DNA of 64,000 nt from Lachnospiraceae bacterium (GCA_015057325.1 SVEQ01000003.1:224314-288313), one strand, 5' to 3'; numbered from the stretch's first letter, positions 43,860 to 53,167 are shown. Numbers and translations: made by a program. Notes: a model not told the origin generated them from the letters alone.

Positions 43860-46800
43860 TTATTTTCCAATTGCACCCACCTGCTTCTCCACTTCTTTAT
43901 TAACATTCTTTTGAGGATTGTTCATGTTTACGGTTTTATTCTTCTGTGCGGCCAAATCCTTTGCCATACCTTGAATTTTTTTCTGATTATTAGCCATGTC
44001 AACAACCTTCTTAGGTGAGATAAAATTCTTGGGATTCTCAGGTGATCTTAATGAATCAACAAATTGCTTTGAATTGACCTGCATATCCTTGTAATCCTCA
44101 AGACTCATACTGTTGCCATCCTTGCCTCGTGGCAACTTCCCGCCATTGCTCCTGTACATTTGACCTATCATGGCACAGGCACAGTCCTCAATAAAACTCT
44201 CTTTATTTTTGTACTGTCCATTTTTAAGTCTGCCAAGAGCCTTATCTGTCTTTTTAAGGAATTGTTCTGCCTGTGCAGTCTTCTTCAAATCATCAACACT
44301 TGGAAAACCGGAAACAGTTACTGTAAATTTCTCCATATCGACACTGGCAGTCACGTTTTTCGATAAACTGCCGTCTGCAATTTTAGCAGCCAACTGCCGT
44401 GCAACTTCCGGATTGTTATTCAAAAATGTTGCCTGTTCTGCGACCTGTGTTCCTGCAAGATTGGTTTTTAAATAGCTTTCCTGGGAAACATCATGAGACA
44501 CCCACTCAGAAAACGGAGCATCCTTTTTCTCCTTCTGGATAACTGTCAGATCATTCATAAGCAGTTTTTCAGTAATATCCTCTTGCAAAATGGTAGCTGC
44601 ATAGCCGAAATCATTAGTTGCAACAGCATCAACAAGATGCTGCCTTTTTTTAACAATACCCTCATTTATTTGTCCCAAAAAACCGTGTCTACCTGACCAC
44701 CATTCTCTATAATCACCATAATTTTTAAGCTCAGGATGGTCTTTTTTTACAAGTTCCATTATCTCATCTTTACAATGTGCCATCTCCTGCCATGCATCAA
44801 ACTGGACATGTGACATCTTAAGCATCTGACAGAATCTTCTATCAGTACTGATATCTACCTTTGAAAAATCAACCAATTTTGCCTGTTCATCGATCATATT
44901 CTCTGTAGTTTTCTGCCCATTATATATAGTCTCAGCAATCCATTTCTGGCTTTCGGGAGTCGGATTTTGCATAGCTGTGGCTACTTTATCAAACATTTCC
45001 TGCTTCTCTTTGACAAGCTTTGTTGGATCCATAATATCTTCAAAGCTATACTTTCCTGTATTGGCAAGTGCAAATACCGATACCGATATTCCCGCAGTTC
45101 TTGGCATAGAATAATCGCCTTGGCCCTTACTGCGCATCGCAGGATCCTTGTACTTTTCTCCCCAGAATGCATGCGCACCGTCTTTTGCAGATGTAATGTC
45201 AAGCGAATCATAGAGCTTGTATTTATCGCCAAAAAGTTTCTTATCTATCAGATTCTCAATTTGAGGTGTAGCTTTACCAATGAAATCTAAACCTTCCTTG
45301 ATCTTTTTGACAGCCTTAACTCTGCTCCTTGCGTAATCCGAGTTGATATCCTTCTTGTTATCAAGATATGTATTTGCAAGTTTTCCAACTTTGGTGACAA
45401 GCTCATTGAATTTGTCCATATCACCTTTGGCAACATGTTTGTTGCTATTATTAAGCTTGTCCGTAAATGCTTTGAGTTCATTAAGTCCATTCTTCAAATT
45501 CTTAAAATTAGTAGAACTTGTCCATCCGTCAACAGCTTTGAGATTACTTACAAATTCATTAATCGTATTAGCCTGCTCCTTGATAACCTCCTTATACCCC
45601 TTATTCAAACCCGTATTCTTGATCTGAAAGATTTCCATGTTATCTTCCTTGGCGCATAACCCTTGCTTCTTAAGTTGATTCATAGCATTGTCTATCTCAA
45701 TGCCTACCAGCATGGAAGCTTCATCAGCACCCTGAAGTCTTGTCTTGCCGGCTTCTGTCTTGGGGTGAGGATGGATATCCTTATACTTTTCTGCAGTTTT
45801 CTTAACGGCAGCAAGTTTTTCCATATACTTTGTATTGTATTCTAAGAGTTCCTCCTTTGAGACAGTTTTCGGATCCATCTTCGGATTCTCTTTAAGAAAT
45901 GTCTGAAGTTCCTCTAAGGCAACACGCATATTCTTGTGTTCAATGCTCTCTGAACCTTTCCTTGCGGCGTTCATATTGGCGAATACTATTTCCATCCGTC
46001 TTCCCTCGCCTGTCTTGATATTGTTCTTTTCACAAAACGCAGGTGCAGCACCGCTTAGCACAAGATTATCTCTTACCACTGCTTGTTTTACCGTCTGTTG
46101 ATAGTAAGAAACCGCTCCGGATGTTTTATCGAGATAACCTTTCTCTAATCCCTCTTTTACAAGATTGTCAATATTTCTAAGAAGTCCATTCCTGTCAGCC
46201 GGACCTTCAAGCTTAGTCTCCTCCACAATCTCCCATGCACTCTTAAGTCTGTCCATGTATCTCTCGTGCTCCGGGCTGGTATACTTAGGCTTATCGTACA
46301 TTTCGAAATTATCATATTCCAAAGCACCATTACAGATCAGCTTGCTCTCTTCCTTATACACAAGCTGATAAAAAGCCGCCAGTCTGGCCGTATCCTCAAT
46401 ATCCCATCCGTTCTCAAGACCAATCTTCATTGCCTTAAGCCCGCATTTGTATGATGCAGTTCCACGTTTTGAGCGTGGGTGAAAATGAAACGCCTGATTA
46501 CCAAATAACTTATCTGCATCAATCTCATCATTAGCCTGCTTATCCTCAAGTGTGTCCACCATCTTATCATATAATGCAGACATAGAAACAGTCTGGTCAT
46601 ACAATTTCTGCCTGTATTCCAGTTCCCGTTCCGGAGATAATACTCCATTGTTCTTCTCCTTCTCCATCCAGTAATCACTCATGGTTTGGAGCTGCTTGCC
46701 GCCATCTATTACAAGCTGATGCACCGGAAGCTTATGCTGCCACTTTTCAATATTTTTCTGAAGCTTGTTATCCGCCAAAGAAGAATTAAGACCGGCATAC

Positions 46801-47324
46801 ATCGACGCATTACCGCCCGCAAGAAGATGTTTGTACTGCAGATATGCATCAGCTCCGTCTTTGGCGCTCCTTCTCATTCTGTTTGTACTGATTGTAGTCA
46901 TGAATTCCTTGGCTTTCTTCCCATATTCATCATTAACTACCACATTTTTATCAATGAACTCATCAAGCTTATCCGCGCCTTTAATAACATAACTTCTATA
47001 TTTGTCAAAGGCTTTCTTGTCTATAACTTTGTAAATATTTCTCTCCGTTCCCGTTTGATCCCGATACTTTTTGTATCCTTCAGGATTATATTTTAAAGCT
47101 TGTTCAAAGAGTGGCTCATCCTCATCTTCACGACCATTGATAACTTCAAATTCATACGAAGCCACCGTATCTAAGTATTCTTTATCAGTTTTATCACCTA
47201 ATACACCGGCTAATAATTGTAATCCTCCGGTTACATCAAACTGTATAGTTACCTTCATGGCCTCCTGGTAATCTAACTCTTTCTTAACGTCTTCATTTGC
47301 TATGTTTTGTTCATCCTTTGGCAT
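43860..47324 (-). CDS. unknown 1154-residue helical protein
   Basis: The protein is hydrophilic, mostly helical and without signal peptide or membrane segments. I recognise no family. Landmarks are MKVTIQFDVTGG near the start, a repeated helical texture through residues 150-950, the segment YLDNKKDINSDYARSRVKAV near 650-680 shared in pattern with the next two genes, and a basic Asn/Gln/Lys tail (KNVNKEVEKQVGAIGK). It has few cysteines. GAGGAGG precedes the ATG. It is the first gene of a unit whose upstream 33-bp element is shared with the large secreted-protein operon to the right. The size and lack of targeting signals suggest a cytoplasmic structural protein or a substrate of an unconventional exporter. 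Confidence 0.75.
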   Translation of the reverse strand: MPKDEQNIANEDVKKELDYQEAMKVTIQFDVTGGLQLLAGVLGDKTDKEYLDTVASYEFEVINGREDEDEPLFEQALKYNPEGYKKYRDQTGTERNIYKVIDKKAFDKYRSYVIKGADKLDEFIDKNVVVNDEYGKKAKEFMTTISTNRMRRSAKDGADAYLQYKHLLAGGNASMYAGLNSSLADNKLQKNIEKWQHKLPVHQLVIDGGKQLQTMSDYWMEKEKNNGVLSPERELEYRQKLYDQTVSMSALYDKMVDTLEDKQANDEIDADKLFGNQAFHFHPRSKRGTASYKCGLKAMKIGLENGWDIEDTARLAAFYQLVYKEESKLICNGALEYDNFEMYDKPKYTSPEHERYMDRLKSAWEIVEETKLEGPADRNGLLRNIDNLVKEGLEKGYLDKTSGAVSYYQQTVKQAVVRDNLVLSGAAPAFCEKNNIKTGEGRRMEIVFANMNAARKGSESIEHKNMRVALEELQTFLKENPKMDPKTVSKEELLEYNTKYMEKLAAVKKTAEKYKDIHPHPKTEAGKTRLQGADEASMLVGIEIDNAMNQLKKQGLCAKEDNMEIFQIKNTGLNKGYKEVIKEQANTINEFVSNLKAVDGWTSSTNFKNLKNGLNELKAFTDKLNNSNKHVAKGDMDKFNELVTKVGKLANTYLDNKKDINSDYARSRVKAVKKIKEGLDFIGKATPQIENLIDKKLFGDKYKLYDSLDITSAKDGAHAFWGEKYKDPAMRSKGQGDYSMPRTAGISVSVFALANTGKYSFEDIMDPTKLVKEKQEMFDKVATAMQNPTPESQKWIAETIYNGQKTTENMIDEQAKLVDFSKVDISTDRRFCQMLKMSHVQFDAWQEMAHCKDEIMELVKKDHPELKNYGDYREWWSGRHGFLGQINEGIVKKRQHLVDAVATNDFGYAATILQEDITEKLLMNDLTVIQKEKKDAPFSEWVSHDVSQESYLKTNLAGTQVAEQATFLNNNPEVARQLAAKIADGSLSKNVTASVDMEKFTVTVSGFPSVDDLKKTAQAEQFLKKTDKALGRLKNGQYKNKESFIEDCACAMIGQMYRSNGGKLPRGKDGNSMSLEDYKDMQVNSKQFVDSLRSPENPKNFISPKKVVDMANNQKKIQGMAKDLAAQKNKTVNMNNPQKNVNKEVEKQVGAIGK

Positions 47325-47419
47325 AATATCTTACCTCCTCTGATTATAATAATGGTCTTTAAATGTACTTAATTATGTTCCCTTTTAACATAATACCACC
47401 CCTATGTTAATCTGACATT

Positions 47420-47452
47420 AATATAACATTCTAAGCGCAACAAATGTGCAAC
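47420..47452 (-). promoter_or_regulatory. shared 33-bp element, copy B
   Basis: On the minus strand this reads GTTGCAC, one variable base, TTTGTTGC, one variable base, CTT, three variable bases, ATG, one variable base, TATATT. It matches copy A at 62624-62656 at 27 of 33 positions without gaps. It includes TTGCAC and, after 17 bases, TGTTAT, a possible -35/-10 pair. It lies directly after a terminator and 96 bases upstream of the 1154-residue gene. Confidence 0.65.
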
Positions 47453-47453
47453 T

Positions 47454-47486
47454 CGCAAAAAAAGAACTTCCCTTAAGAAGTTCTTT
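47454..47486 (-). terminator. terminator after the DegV gene
   Basis: On the minus strand AAGAACTTC pairs with GAAGTTCTT around a 6-base loop, followed by seven T residues. It ends the operon running from 62552. Confidence 0.85.
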
Positions 47487-47505
47487 TCACATTGTCTTAC
47501 CTCCT

Positions 47506-48414
47506 TTAAATATCACTGTTAAGCAGCAGCTTTCCTCTGTCCTCACCCCAGAAGAACACCGCAACTGTCCCCGGACCTGAGTGACTGCCTATTGTTGTTC
47601 CGATATTGAATATCTCTACCTTGCCATTAAGTTTTGGAAAACTCTTCTCAATCATATCTGCAAGGGCACGTGCATCCTCATAGCATCCCGCATTACTGAT
47701 ATAGCATTTACCGTTATAATCAAGTCCGTTTCTTACAAGCTTCTCCATCTTTTTGAGTGTTTCTTTCATCACCTTGCGCTTTATTCGGACAACTTCCCAG
47801 ATCATAAGTTTTCCCTCATCATTTACCATCATAAGAGGACAAATCTTGAATATATTACCCATAGTTCCTGCAGTTTTGGATATACGTCCTCCTCTTATGT
47901 AATAGGTAAGTGTGGTAGAGAAGAACCAGTGATTTACCGACAGGCGGTTATTAACAACCCAATCTCTTACCTCGTCAATTCCGAGACCTTCATCTCTCTT
48001 ATCAGCGGCTGCATCAACCAAAAGACCCATTCCGGAGGACGCTGCAAGTGAATCAACAACATATATCTTCCTTTCAGGAAACTCTTCCTTCAATCTGTTC
48101 TGTGCAGCAACAGCCGCACCATAAGCCTCAGAAATACCTGATGACAGTGTCAGATGCAGAACATCCTTGCCCTCTGCAAGAAAGGTACGAAAATAGTCGT
48201 AATAATCCTCCTCCTTAGGATGAATTGTCTGTGTCGTAGCTCCCGCTATCATCCTCTTATAAAACTCATCAATATCAATGGACTCTCCAAGATCATCCGA
48301 ATAAATGTCCTTATCAAGCTTAAACTTAAAAGCCATATAACGAATATTACGCTCTTCAAAATGCACCTTTGACAAATCAGCTGCCGAGCAGCATGAAATA
48401 ATATAATCATCCAT
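47506..48414 (-). CDS. DegV family fatty-acid-binding protein
   Basis: The 302-residue protein matches DegV/FakB: YIISCCSAADLS at the start, a strand-loop with LTLSSGISEAYGAA that binds the fatty acid carboxylate, YVVDSLAASSGMGLLV and the C-terminal IGSHSGPGTVAVFF. FakB proteins present fatty acids to the kinase FakA. The ATG at 48414 has GGGGAG at 8 bases; a GTG 9 bases upstream is the alternative. It is the last gene of the operon with the RsbU-like phosphatase and the large secreted proteins; its role there is unclear. Confidence 0.9.
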   Translation of the reverse strand: MDDYIISCCSAADLSKVHFEERNIRYMAFKFKLDKDIYSDDLGESIDIDEFYKRMIAGATTQTIHPKEEDYYDYFRTFLAEGKDVLHLTLSSGISEAYGAAVAAQNRLKEEFPERKIYVVDSLAASSGMGLLVDAAADKRDEGLGIDEVRDWVVNNRLSVNHWFFSTTLTYYIRGGRISKTAGTMGNIFKICPLMMVNDEGKLMIWEVVRIKRKVMKETLKKMEKLVRNGLDYNGKCYISNAGCYEDARALADMIEKSFPKLNGKVEIFNIGTTIGSHSGPGTVAVFFWGEDRGKLLLNSDI

Positions 48415-48440
48415 ATAATCCACTCCCCTTTACTTAATCA

Positions 48441-50153
48441 TCATCTGCCCTTGAAAGTGAATCCAAGCATAGTCATATCATCGAACTGAGGCTCATCCCC
48501 GGCAAATTCCTCAACTGCCTCACGCATAAGCTGTATCATAGTCTCATTGTCCACATCCTTATGGGCATTCAACACTTCAAGCATTCTTCCTGTTCCGAAT
48601 CTCTCATCATCACTGCGCTTAGCCTCATTCAAGCCATCGGTGTATAGGAATATACGGTCACCCGGCTTCATATCGAACTCAGTGCCCTCAAATTCCATTC
48701 CGGGAATAAATGCTACCGGTGGTCCGTGAGGTGTTTTCTCTATTACGAAATCCTCGCCTTTCTTCATAATTGCAGGATAATCATGTCCCGCATTACATGC
48801 CGTCACATGTCCTGTATTGAGGTCTATTACAGCCATCCACAGTGTAACAAAAAGTCCTGCATCATTCTTCTCTGATATCTGTTTGTCAACCTTGGAAATG
48901 ACATCTGTAGGACTCATTACCATCTTGGCGTATGTCTTAACTAAGGTCTTAGATATTGCCATGAAAAATGCCGAGCCAACGCCCTTATCAGACACGTCTG
49001 CAATAAGTATGGCAAGATGATCATCGTCCACCATGAAGAAATCATAGAAATCTCCACCGACCTCTCTTGCAGGGGTCATTGCCGCATACAGATCATACTC
49101 TTTCTTGCCAACAAAATTCGGCGCCACATTCTCAAGCATACCTTGTTGTATGGCAGTTGCTATCTCAATCTCCGCACCTATACGCTCTCTCTCAGCCGTA
49201 ATGGACTTAAGATTCTTCTCATAATCATTGAGATCCTTTTCCATATCTGTCATCATGTAATACAGTATCTCAAGCTCATCACCCGTATCTATATTAAGAT
49301 TTTCAAAATGATTCTTATTATCGCTACCCTCTTTTTTGTCGCTGACATATACCTTTGCGGCCTCTGCCAGCATGTTGATAGGTAATACTATTCCCTTCTT
49401 AACCATCTTAGTAGCAAATAATCCTATTACAAAACCGATAGCAGAAATGAAAATAATATAAAACAAAGCAAATTGTCCGGACTTCTTAACAATATGCTTA
49501 ATGTCTGTATCTGCCAGCAATGCTATTTGGATATCCTTATTTGTATCCAGCATTATACCTGATGTCATCACGATACTGTCACCCTCAGGGAAAAACGCAT
49601 GAAAAGGAGTCTCCATAGATGAATCCATTAACTTTTTAACATATTTCTGATCAACCTCTTCATATTGACCAATCCAGACTCTATACTCTGATCTGTCAGG
49701 CTCGGCAAAATAAACAGTTGTTTCCGTCTCAGGATCAAATACTTCCATGTACACATCCGACACATTAGACGAATCCCTGAACTGACCAAGAACCAATTCA
49801 AGCATTTGATATTTCGAATCTCTCTCCAGATCCTTAAAATAAGCTCTGTATTCGTCTGATTTCTGATCCTTTCGCACCTCCTCGGGTATGCTTTTATAAA
49901 CTTCGAGCACATCAGTTGCCATCTTTTCAAGGTCAAAAGTCTGGTCAAGTGTTGTATATGCACTCTTTGTCAAAAGCACACTATCTGTTGCGAGCTGCGA
50001 AATCATCTCTGTAATGTATAATCCCAAACTCAAAAAAAGGGATATTAATACAAATATTGATAATATTTGAGTCACCATACGAAATGCTTTTGCCTCTAAA
50101 GAGTTGCGTTTTCGCTCGTATTTATTCATTTCACGTACACTTTTTGCAGGCAT
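48441..50153 (-). CDS. RsbU/SpoIIE-type PP2C phosphatase with sensor domain
   Basis: The 570-residue protein has a first membrane helix (about 28-50), an extracellular sensor domain (55-230), a second helix (FALFYIIFISAIGFVIGLFA), a HAMP-like linker, a coiled-coil linker and a SpoIIE/PPM phosphatase domain (about 350-570). Metal ligands are visible in GGDFYDFFMVDDDHLAILIADVSDKGVG-type segments (start EVGGDFYDFF), FLYTDGLNEA and FDDMTMLG. Such enzymes dephosphorylate STAS antagonists in partner switching. The likely partner is the STAS protein at 62713 and the kinase at 50238. ATAGGAG precedes the ATG. Confidence 0.92.
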   Translation of the reverse strand: MPAKSVREMNKYERKRNSLEAKAFRMVTQILSIFVLISLFLSLGLYITEMISQLATDSVLLTKSAYTTLDQTFDLEKMATDVLEVYKSIPEEVRKDQKSDEYRAYFKDLERDSKYQMLELVLGQFRDSSNVSDVYMEVFDPETETTVYFAEPDRSEYRVWIGQYEEVDQKYVKKLMDSSMETPFHAFFPEGDSIVMTSGIMLDTNKDIQIALLADTDIKHIVKKSGQFALFYIIFISAIGFVIGLFATKMVKKGIVLPINMLAEAAKVYVSDKKEGSDNKNHFENLNIDTGDELEILYYMMTDMEKDLNDYEKNLKSITAERERIGAEIEIATAIQQGMLENVAPNFVGKKEYDLYAAMTPAREVGGDFYDFFMVDDDHLAILIADVSDKGVGSAFFMAISKTLVKTYAKMVMSPTDVISKVDKQISEKNDAGLFVTLWMAVIDLNTGHVTACNAGHDYPAIMKKGEDFVIEKTPHGPPVAFIPGMEFEGTEFDMKPGDRIFLYTDGLNEAKRSDDERFGTGRMLEVLNAHKDVDNETMIQLMREAVEEFAGDEPQFDDMTMLGFTFKGR

Positions 50154-50168
50154 ATATATCTCCTATTC

Positions 50169-50206
50169 TAATTAATCCATAATCTATTGCGCCTTATGAT
50201 TAATTA
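50169..50206. repeat. 9-bp inverted repeat between kinase and phosphatase genes
   Basis: TAATTAATC (50169-50177) and GATTAATTA (50198-50206) are perfect inverted repeats around a 20-base spacer in the 84-base gap. It could be a regulator site or mRNA hairpin; no T-run follows. Confidence 0.4.
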
Positions 50207-50237
50207 TACATTGTCTCATCCTTTGGTTTTCTTTGTC

Positions 50238-50936
50238 CTACTCGGCAGTCAGCTTCTTATGAATAGTCAGCACATTCTTGCCATCCTTATAAGTATAATC
50301 AACCGCATCCATAATCTTTTTCACAAGATGAATACCAAATCCTCCCTCCTGCGCAACGAAAAGTGCCTCTGAATCATCTACATCATTCTTTGCAAGAGGA
50401 TCAAACGGCTTGCCTGAGTCCAAGAACTGAATACATACAGAGAGAGGAACTTCGGTAACTTCACAGAATATCTCTGCCTTACCAATCTCGGGTCTGTATG
50501 CATAGGAAATGATATTTACGAATATCTCCTCCACCGCAAGCCTTATCTTAATCATAATTTTCTTGTCACAGCCATATGTAGCAAGTTTATCACTGATAAA
50601 ATTCTGTACCACATCCATGGCCTCATCACAGGCATCTATAATAATAGAATTACCGTCATCACTTATAGTGTAATCAAGTTCCGAAGAATCCTCACTCTTG
50701 CCGGCCACACCAAACACCTCGCCGTCTATATGCAGTCCTCCATCCAATGAATCTTCTCCGCCTAGTTGAAAACTTTCTGTCTCCTCTTCTCCGCCTAAGT
50801 GAAAGTTCTCTGTCTCTTCTTCTCCGCCTAAGTGGAAGCTCTCTGTCTCTTCTTCTCCGCCTAAGTGGAAGCACTCTGTCTCTTCCTTATCTTCCCCAAG
50901 ATGAAATGTTTCGTTTAACTCTACGTCCTCGTTCAT
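50238..50936 (-). CDS. RsbW-like anti-sigma kinase with N-terminal repeats
   Basis: The 232-residue protein starts at the ATG at 50936, which has AGGAGGAG; an upstream frame extension lacks a site. Residues 11-65 are about four copies of an 11-residue acidic unit, FHLGGEEETES with small variations. From about residue 95 to the end it is a GHKL ATP-binding domain: N-box VEEIFVNIISYAY, G1 LDSGKPFDPL and G2 EGGFGIHLVKKIMDAV. This matches RsbW/SpoIIAB-type serine kinases that bind sigma factors and phosphorylate STAS antagonists. No sigma factor gene is nearby, so the target may be another protein. Gap to the downstream phosphatase gene is 84 bases. Confidence 0.9.
   Translation of the reverse strand: MNEDVELNETFHLGEDKEETECFHLGGEEETESFHLGGEEETENFHLGGEEETESFQLGGEDSLDGGLHIDGEVFGVAGKSEDSSELDYTISDDGNSIIIDACDEAMDVVQNFISDKLATYGCDKKIMIKIRLAVEEIFVNIISYAYRPEIGKAEIFCEVTEVPLSVCIQFLDSGKPFDPLAKNDVDDSEALFVAQEGGFGIHLVKKIMDAVDYTYKDGKNVLTIHKKLTAE
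50756..50906 (-). repeat. 33-bp coding repeats in the RsbW-like gene
   Basis: About four 33-bp units encoding FHLGGEEETES, almost identical at the DNA level, followed by a partial FQLGGED unit. The low divergence indicates recent expansion or homogenisation. This is a coding repeat and not an array of spacers. Confidence 0.85.
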
Positions 50937-50970
50937 GCTTCTCCTCCTTGTACTTATTAAAAGAACAATA

Positions 50971-51879
50971 CTATCCTTCATAATTACCGGAATCTGTTTC
51001 CATCAAATTGTCCAATTCGTCCACAGTCAGCCCCGTGAATTCCAGTAAAATATCATCACTTTCTTCATCTGAATATTCTTCATAAGCATATCCTTCCTCA
51101 GCATATCCTTCTTCAGTATATCCTTCTTCATTCGATGTCTCATCAACATCTATTCCCATCAGTTTCTCATACTTTCTCCGAGCCGCCTCTCTCTTCTTTT
51201 CCAATCTCTCTGCTTTTCTTCTTTCCTTCCGTTCCTGGTGGCTCTCCTTCTGGATATCAGAATAATTGTCCGTATCTTTTTGTTTTTTTCTTCCTGACTT
51301 GAACAGTTTTTTTATATCAACATATTCTTGCCCGTCATCCTCGGCATCCTTTTTTACAAGACTCCTAAGGCCATGAATAATTGCCATATTCACGTCATGT
51401 ACACTGTGTACCGATACCTTTCTCACCATTGCATCCGGAAGTTCTCTGTCGAACTTCTTTAGCGCAGAATTAATTGCAAAAAGTGCAAGAAAAGCTTTTG
51501 CTGTAAATGCAGAAAGTTGTATACGCCCATCGCTGTTCTCATATAATACAAGCACCACAGGATAGAATATCAACGATTTAACCACACATGCAGCAGCGTT
51601 GTCCATGCACTGCAAATTGGCACGTCTTCCAATATCCTTCATAGACTCGGATGCCTGAAATACAGCCTTGTTGCCGTTATATTTCGTTCTATAATAGAAA
51701 TCTCTTGTAGTTATACCCGAAATTCTGACTTTGTGCTCACCCTCCGCAGCACCATATTTGAATGTCCTTATCTCATCCACTGCGATAAGCCTGCCATCGT
51801 TTCCCACATCCACCTGATTAAGCAACAATTTTCTTGACTCCATAAGAAGCGGATTGGCCTTATCTTTTTTTGATAACAC
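50971..51879 (-). CDS. unknown protein with acidic Gly-Tyr repeats
   Basis: This 302-residue protein has an N-terminal alpha/beta region (residues 1-165) with VDVGNDGRLIAVDEIRTFK, a charged coiled-coil stretch (ERKERRKAERLEKKREAARR) and an acidic Tyr-rich tail of repeats (EEGYTEEGYAEEGYAYEEY). No signal peptide, membrane helix or known motif is seen; it should be cytoplasmic. The GTG at 51879 has GGAAGG at 8 bases; an ATG 6 bases upstream is too close to the binding site. It lies between the membrane-anchored protein and the RsbW-like kinase genes. The acidic repeat style resembles those in the kinase and in the protein at 63070. Confidence 0.72.
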   Translation of the reverse strand: MLSKKDKANPLLMESRKLLLNQVDVGNDGRLIAVDEIRTFKYGAAEGEHKVRISGITTRDFYYRTKYNGNKAVFQASESMKDIGRRANLQCMDNAAACVVKSLIFYPVVLVLYENSDGRIQLSAFTAKAFLALFAINSALKKFDRELPDAMVRKVSVHSVHDVNMAIIHGLRSLVKKDAEDDGQEYVDIKKLFKSGRKKQKDTDNYSDIQKESHQERKERRKAERLEKKREAARRKYEKLMGIDVDETSNEEGYTEEGYAEEGYAYEEYSDEESDDILLEFTGLTVDELDNLMETDSGNYEG

Positions 51880-51896
51880 AAACATCACCTTCCAAA

Positions 51897-53135
51897 TTAT
51901 TTCTTAGGGCCTTTTTTGCTGACGGAAAGTCTAATACTTCCATCAGACATAAATGATACCCTGATATATTCTGTAGTATTATACTGCTTAGAAGAAACAG
52001 TAAGAATAGTTTCTCTTAAGACGGTCAGCTCTTCTGATTTTCTATTCTTTAAAGCCTCCTCGTCAATGGTAATCTCACTTGTCTCAGGGTCTATAGTATA
52101 AAAATCTTCTGTTGTATTTTCATCTTTAGTTTGCTCACTATCATCAACTTCTGACGACTCGCCGTCTGTTTCATTAGCAGAATCAGCACTTGCATCGTCG
52201 CCCATCTCCTTAGCCTTTTCTTCGAATTTCTTATCAAGAGCTGCAAGCACATCCTCCGGTATCTCGCCATCTACCATATATTCAGACAGATCAATATTTC
52301 CACTCTTATAATCCTCATCAGAGATAGTCATATTTTCGATATCCTTGACCGTCTTTGATGGTTTTTCACTCGAGTCTGAAGATGCCTTCTTTTTTTCAGA
52401 CTTATCCGCGCTGTCCGACTCCGGACCGTTATCCGTATCATCTCCCTGATTATCCGTCTCTACATATTCCGTAACCCCTTCTGTAGTTACCTCTGCATCA
52501 GGATCATAATCAGGGTTTACCGATATCTGGCATGAATCATAATTATCATCTTCCACATTCCATTCAATATTCGTCATATTATTGCTGTCTGATATAGTCC
52601 AGTCATTCTGCCCGTTAACGAAAACCACCTTTGCGGTGCCATCACTATTGTTAAGCATGATATAAGGATTGTCGGTCTTTTTGCCACCAACATCTCCTCC
52701 ATTATCGGTAAGAACAGGCGATCCAAATATATTCAATACCATTCCCGTCTCATCCTCTGTTATATTGACAGGAATACTTACGGAAACCATCTCGGCCTCA
52801 AACCCTGACAGTTGCTTTGTCTTATATAATCTAAGTTCCGTCATTCCCGGAGCCTTGGCAGACAAAGTATATGTTGCTTTCTTGCCTTTTCCTTCATTCT
52901 TGACAAAAATATCAATAACATTTCCCTCTTCCTCTATCTGCCATGGAATGTCCGGATTATTCTTATCCTTCAGTTGAAATACAACACTATTATCCTTCTG
53001 CTTATACATACAAGGATAATTTGAAGCAGTAAAAAGCTTCACCTTACCTTTATTAAAATTGATTATTATGACTGCTAATAACGCAACAAGCACTAGCCCT
53101 GCTATAACTGCAATCAGTATTTTCTTTTTATTCAT
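51897..53135 (-). CDS. membrane-anchored extracellular protein
   Basis: The 412-residue protein has a basic N-terminus and one membrane helix (ILIAVIAGLVLVALLAVIII, about residues 6-25), then an extracellular beta-rich part (about 35-215, Ig-like by pattern: TYTLSAKAPGMTELRLYKT), an acidic Ser/Thr/Glu-rich linker, and a short beta-rich C-terminal part (SSKQYNTTEYIRVSFMSDGS). I recognise no named domain. It likely sits at the cell surface beside the giant secreted protein encoded 33 bases upstream, possibly as an anchor or chaperone. AGGAGAAA precedes the ATG. Confidence 0.78.
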   Translation of the reverse strand: MNKKKILIAVIAGLVLVALLAVIIINFNKGKVKLFTASNYPCMYKQKDNSVVFQLKDKNNPDIPWQIEEEGNVIDIFVKNEGKGKKATYTLSAKAPGMTELRLYKTKQLSGFEAEMVSVSIPVNITEDETGMVLNIFGSPVLTDNGGDVGGKKTDNPYIMLNNSDGTAKVVFVNGQNDWTISDSNNMTNIEWNVEDDNYDSCQISVNPDYDPDAEVTTEGVTEYVETDNQGDDTDNGPESDSADKSEKKKASSDSSEKPSKTVKDIENMTISDEDYKSGNIDLSEYMVDGEIPEDVLAALDKKFEEKAKEMGDDASADSANETDGESSEVDDSEQTKDENTTEDFYTIDPETSEITIDEEALKNRKSEELTVLRETILTVSSKQYNTTEYIRVSFMSDGSIRLSVSKKGPKK

Positions 53136-53167
53136 GTCTTATTTCTCCTGAATTATATGTAATGCTT

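Noticed and set aside
46686..47096. 136-codon plus-strand frame
   Set aside because: Antisense to the 1154-residue gene; hydrophobic shadow without start signals.
50756..50906. Possible CRISPR array from repeated 33-bp units
   Set aside because: No spacers; units are in frame and code for a regular peptide.
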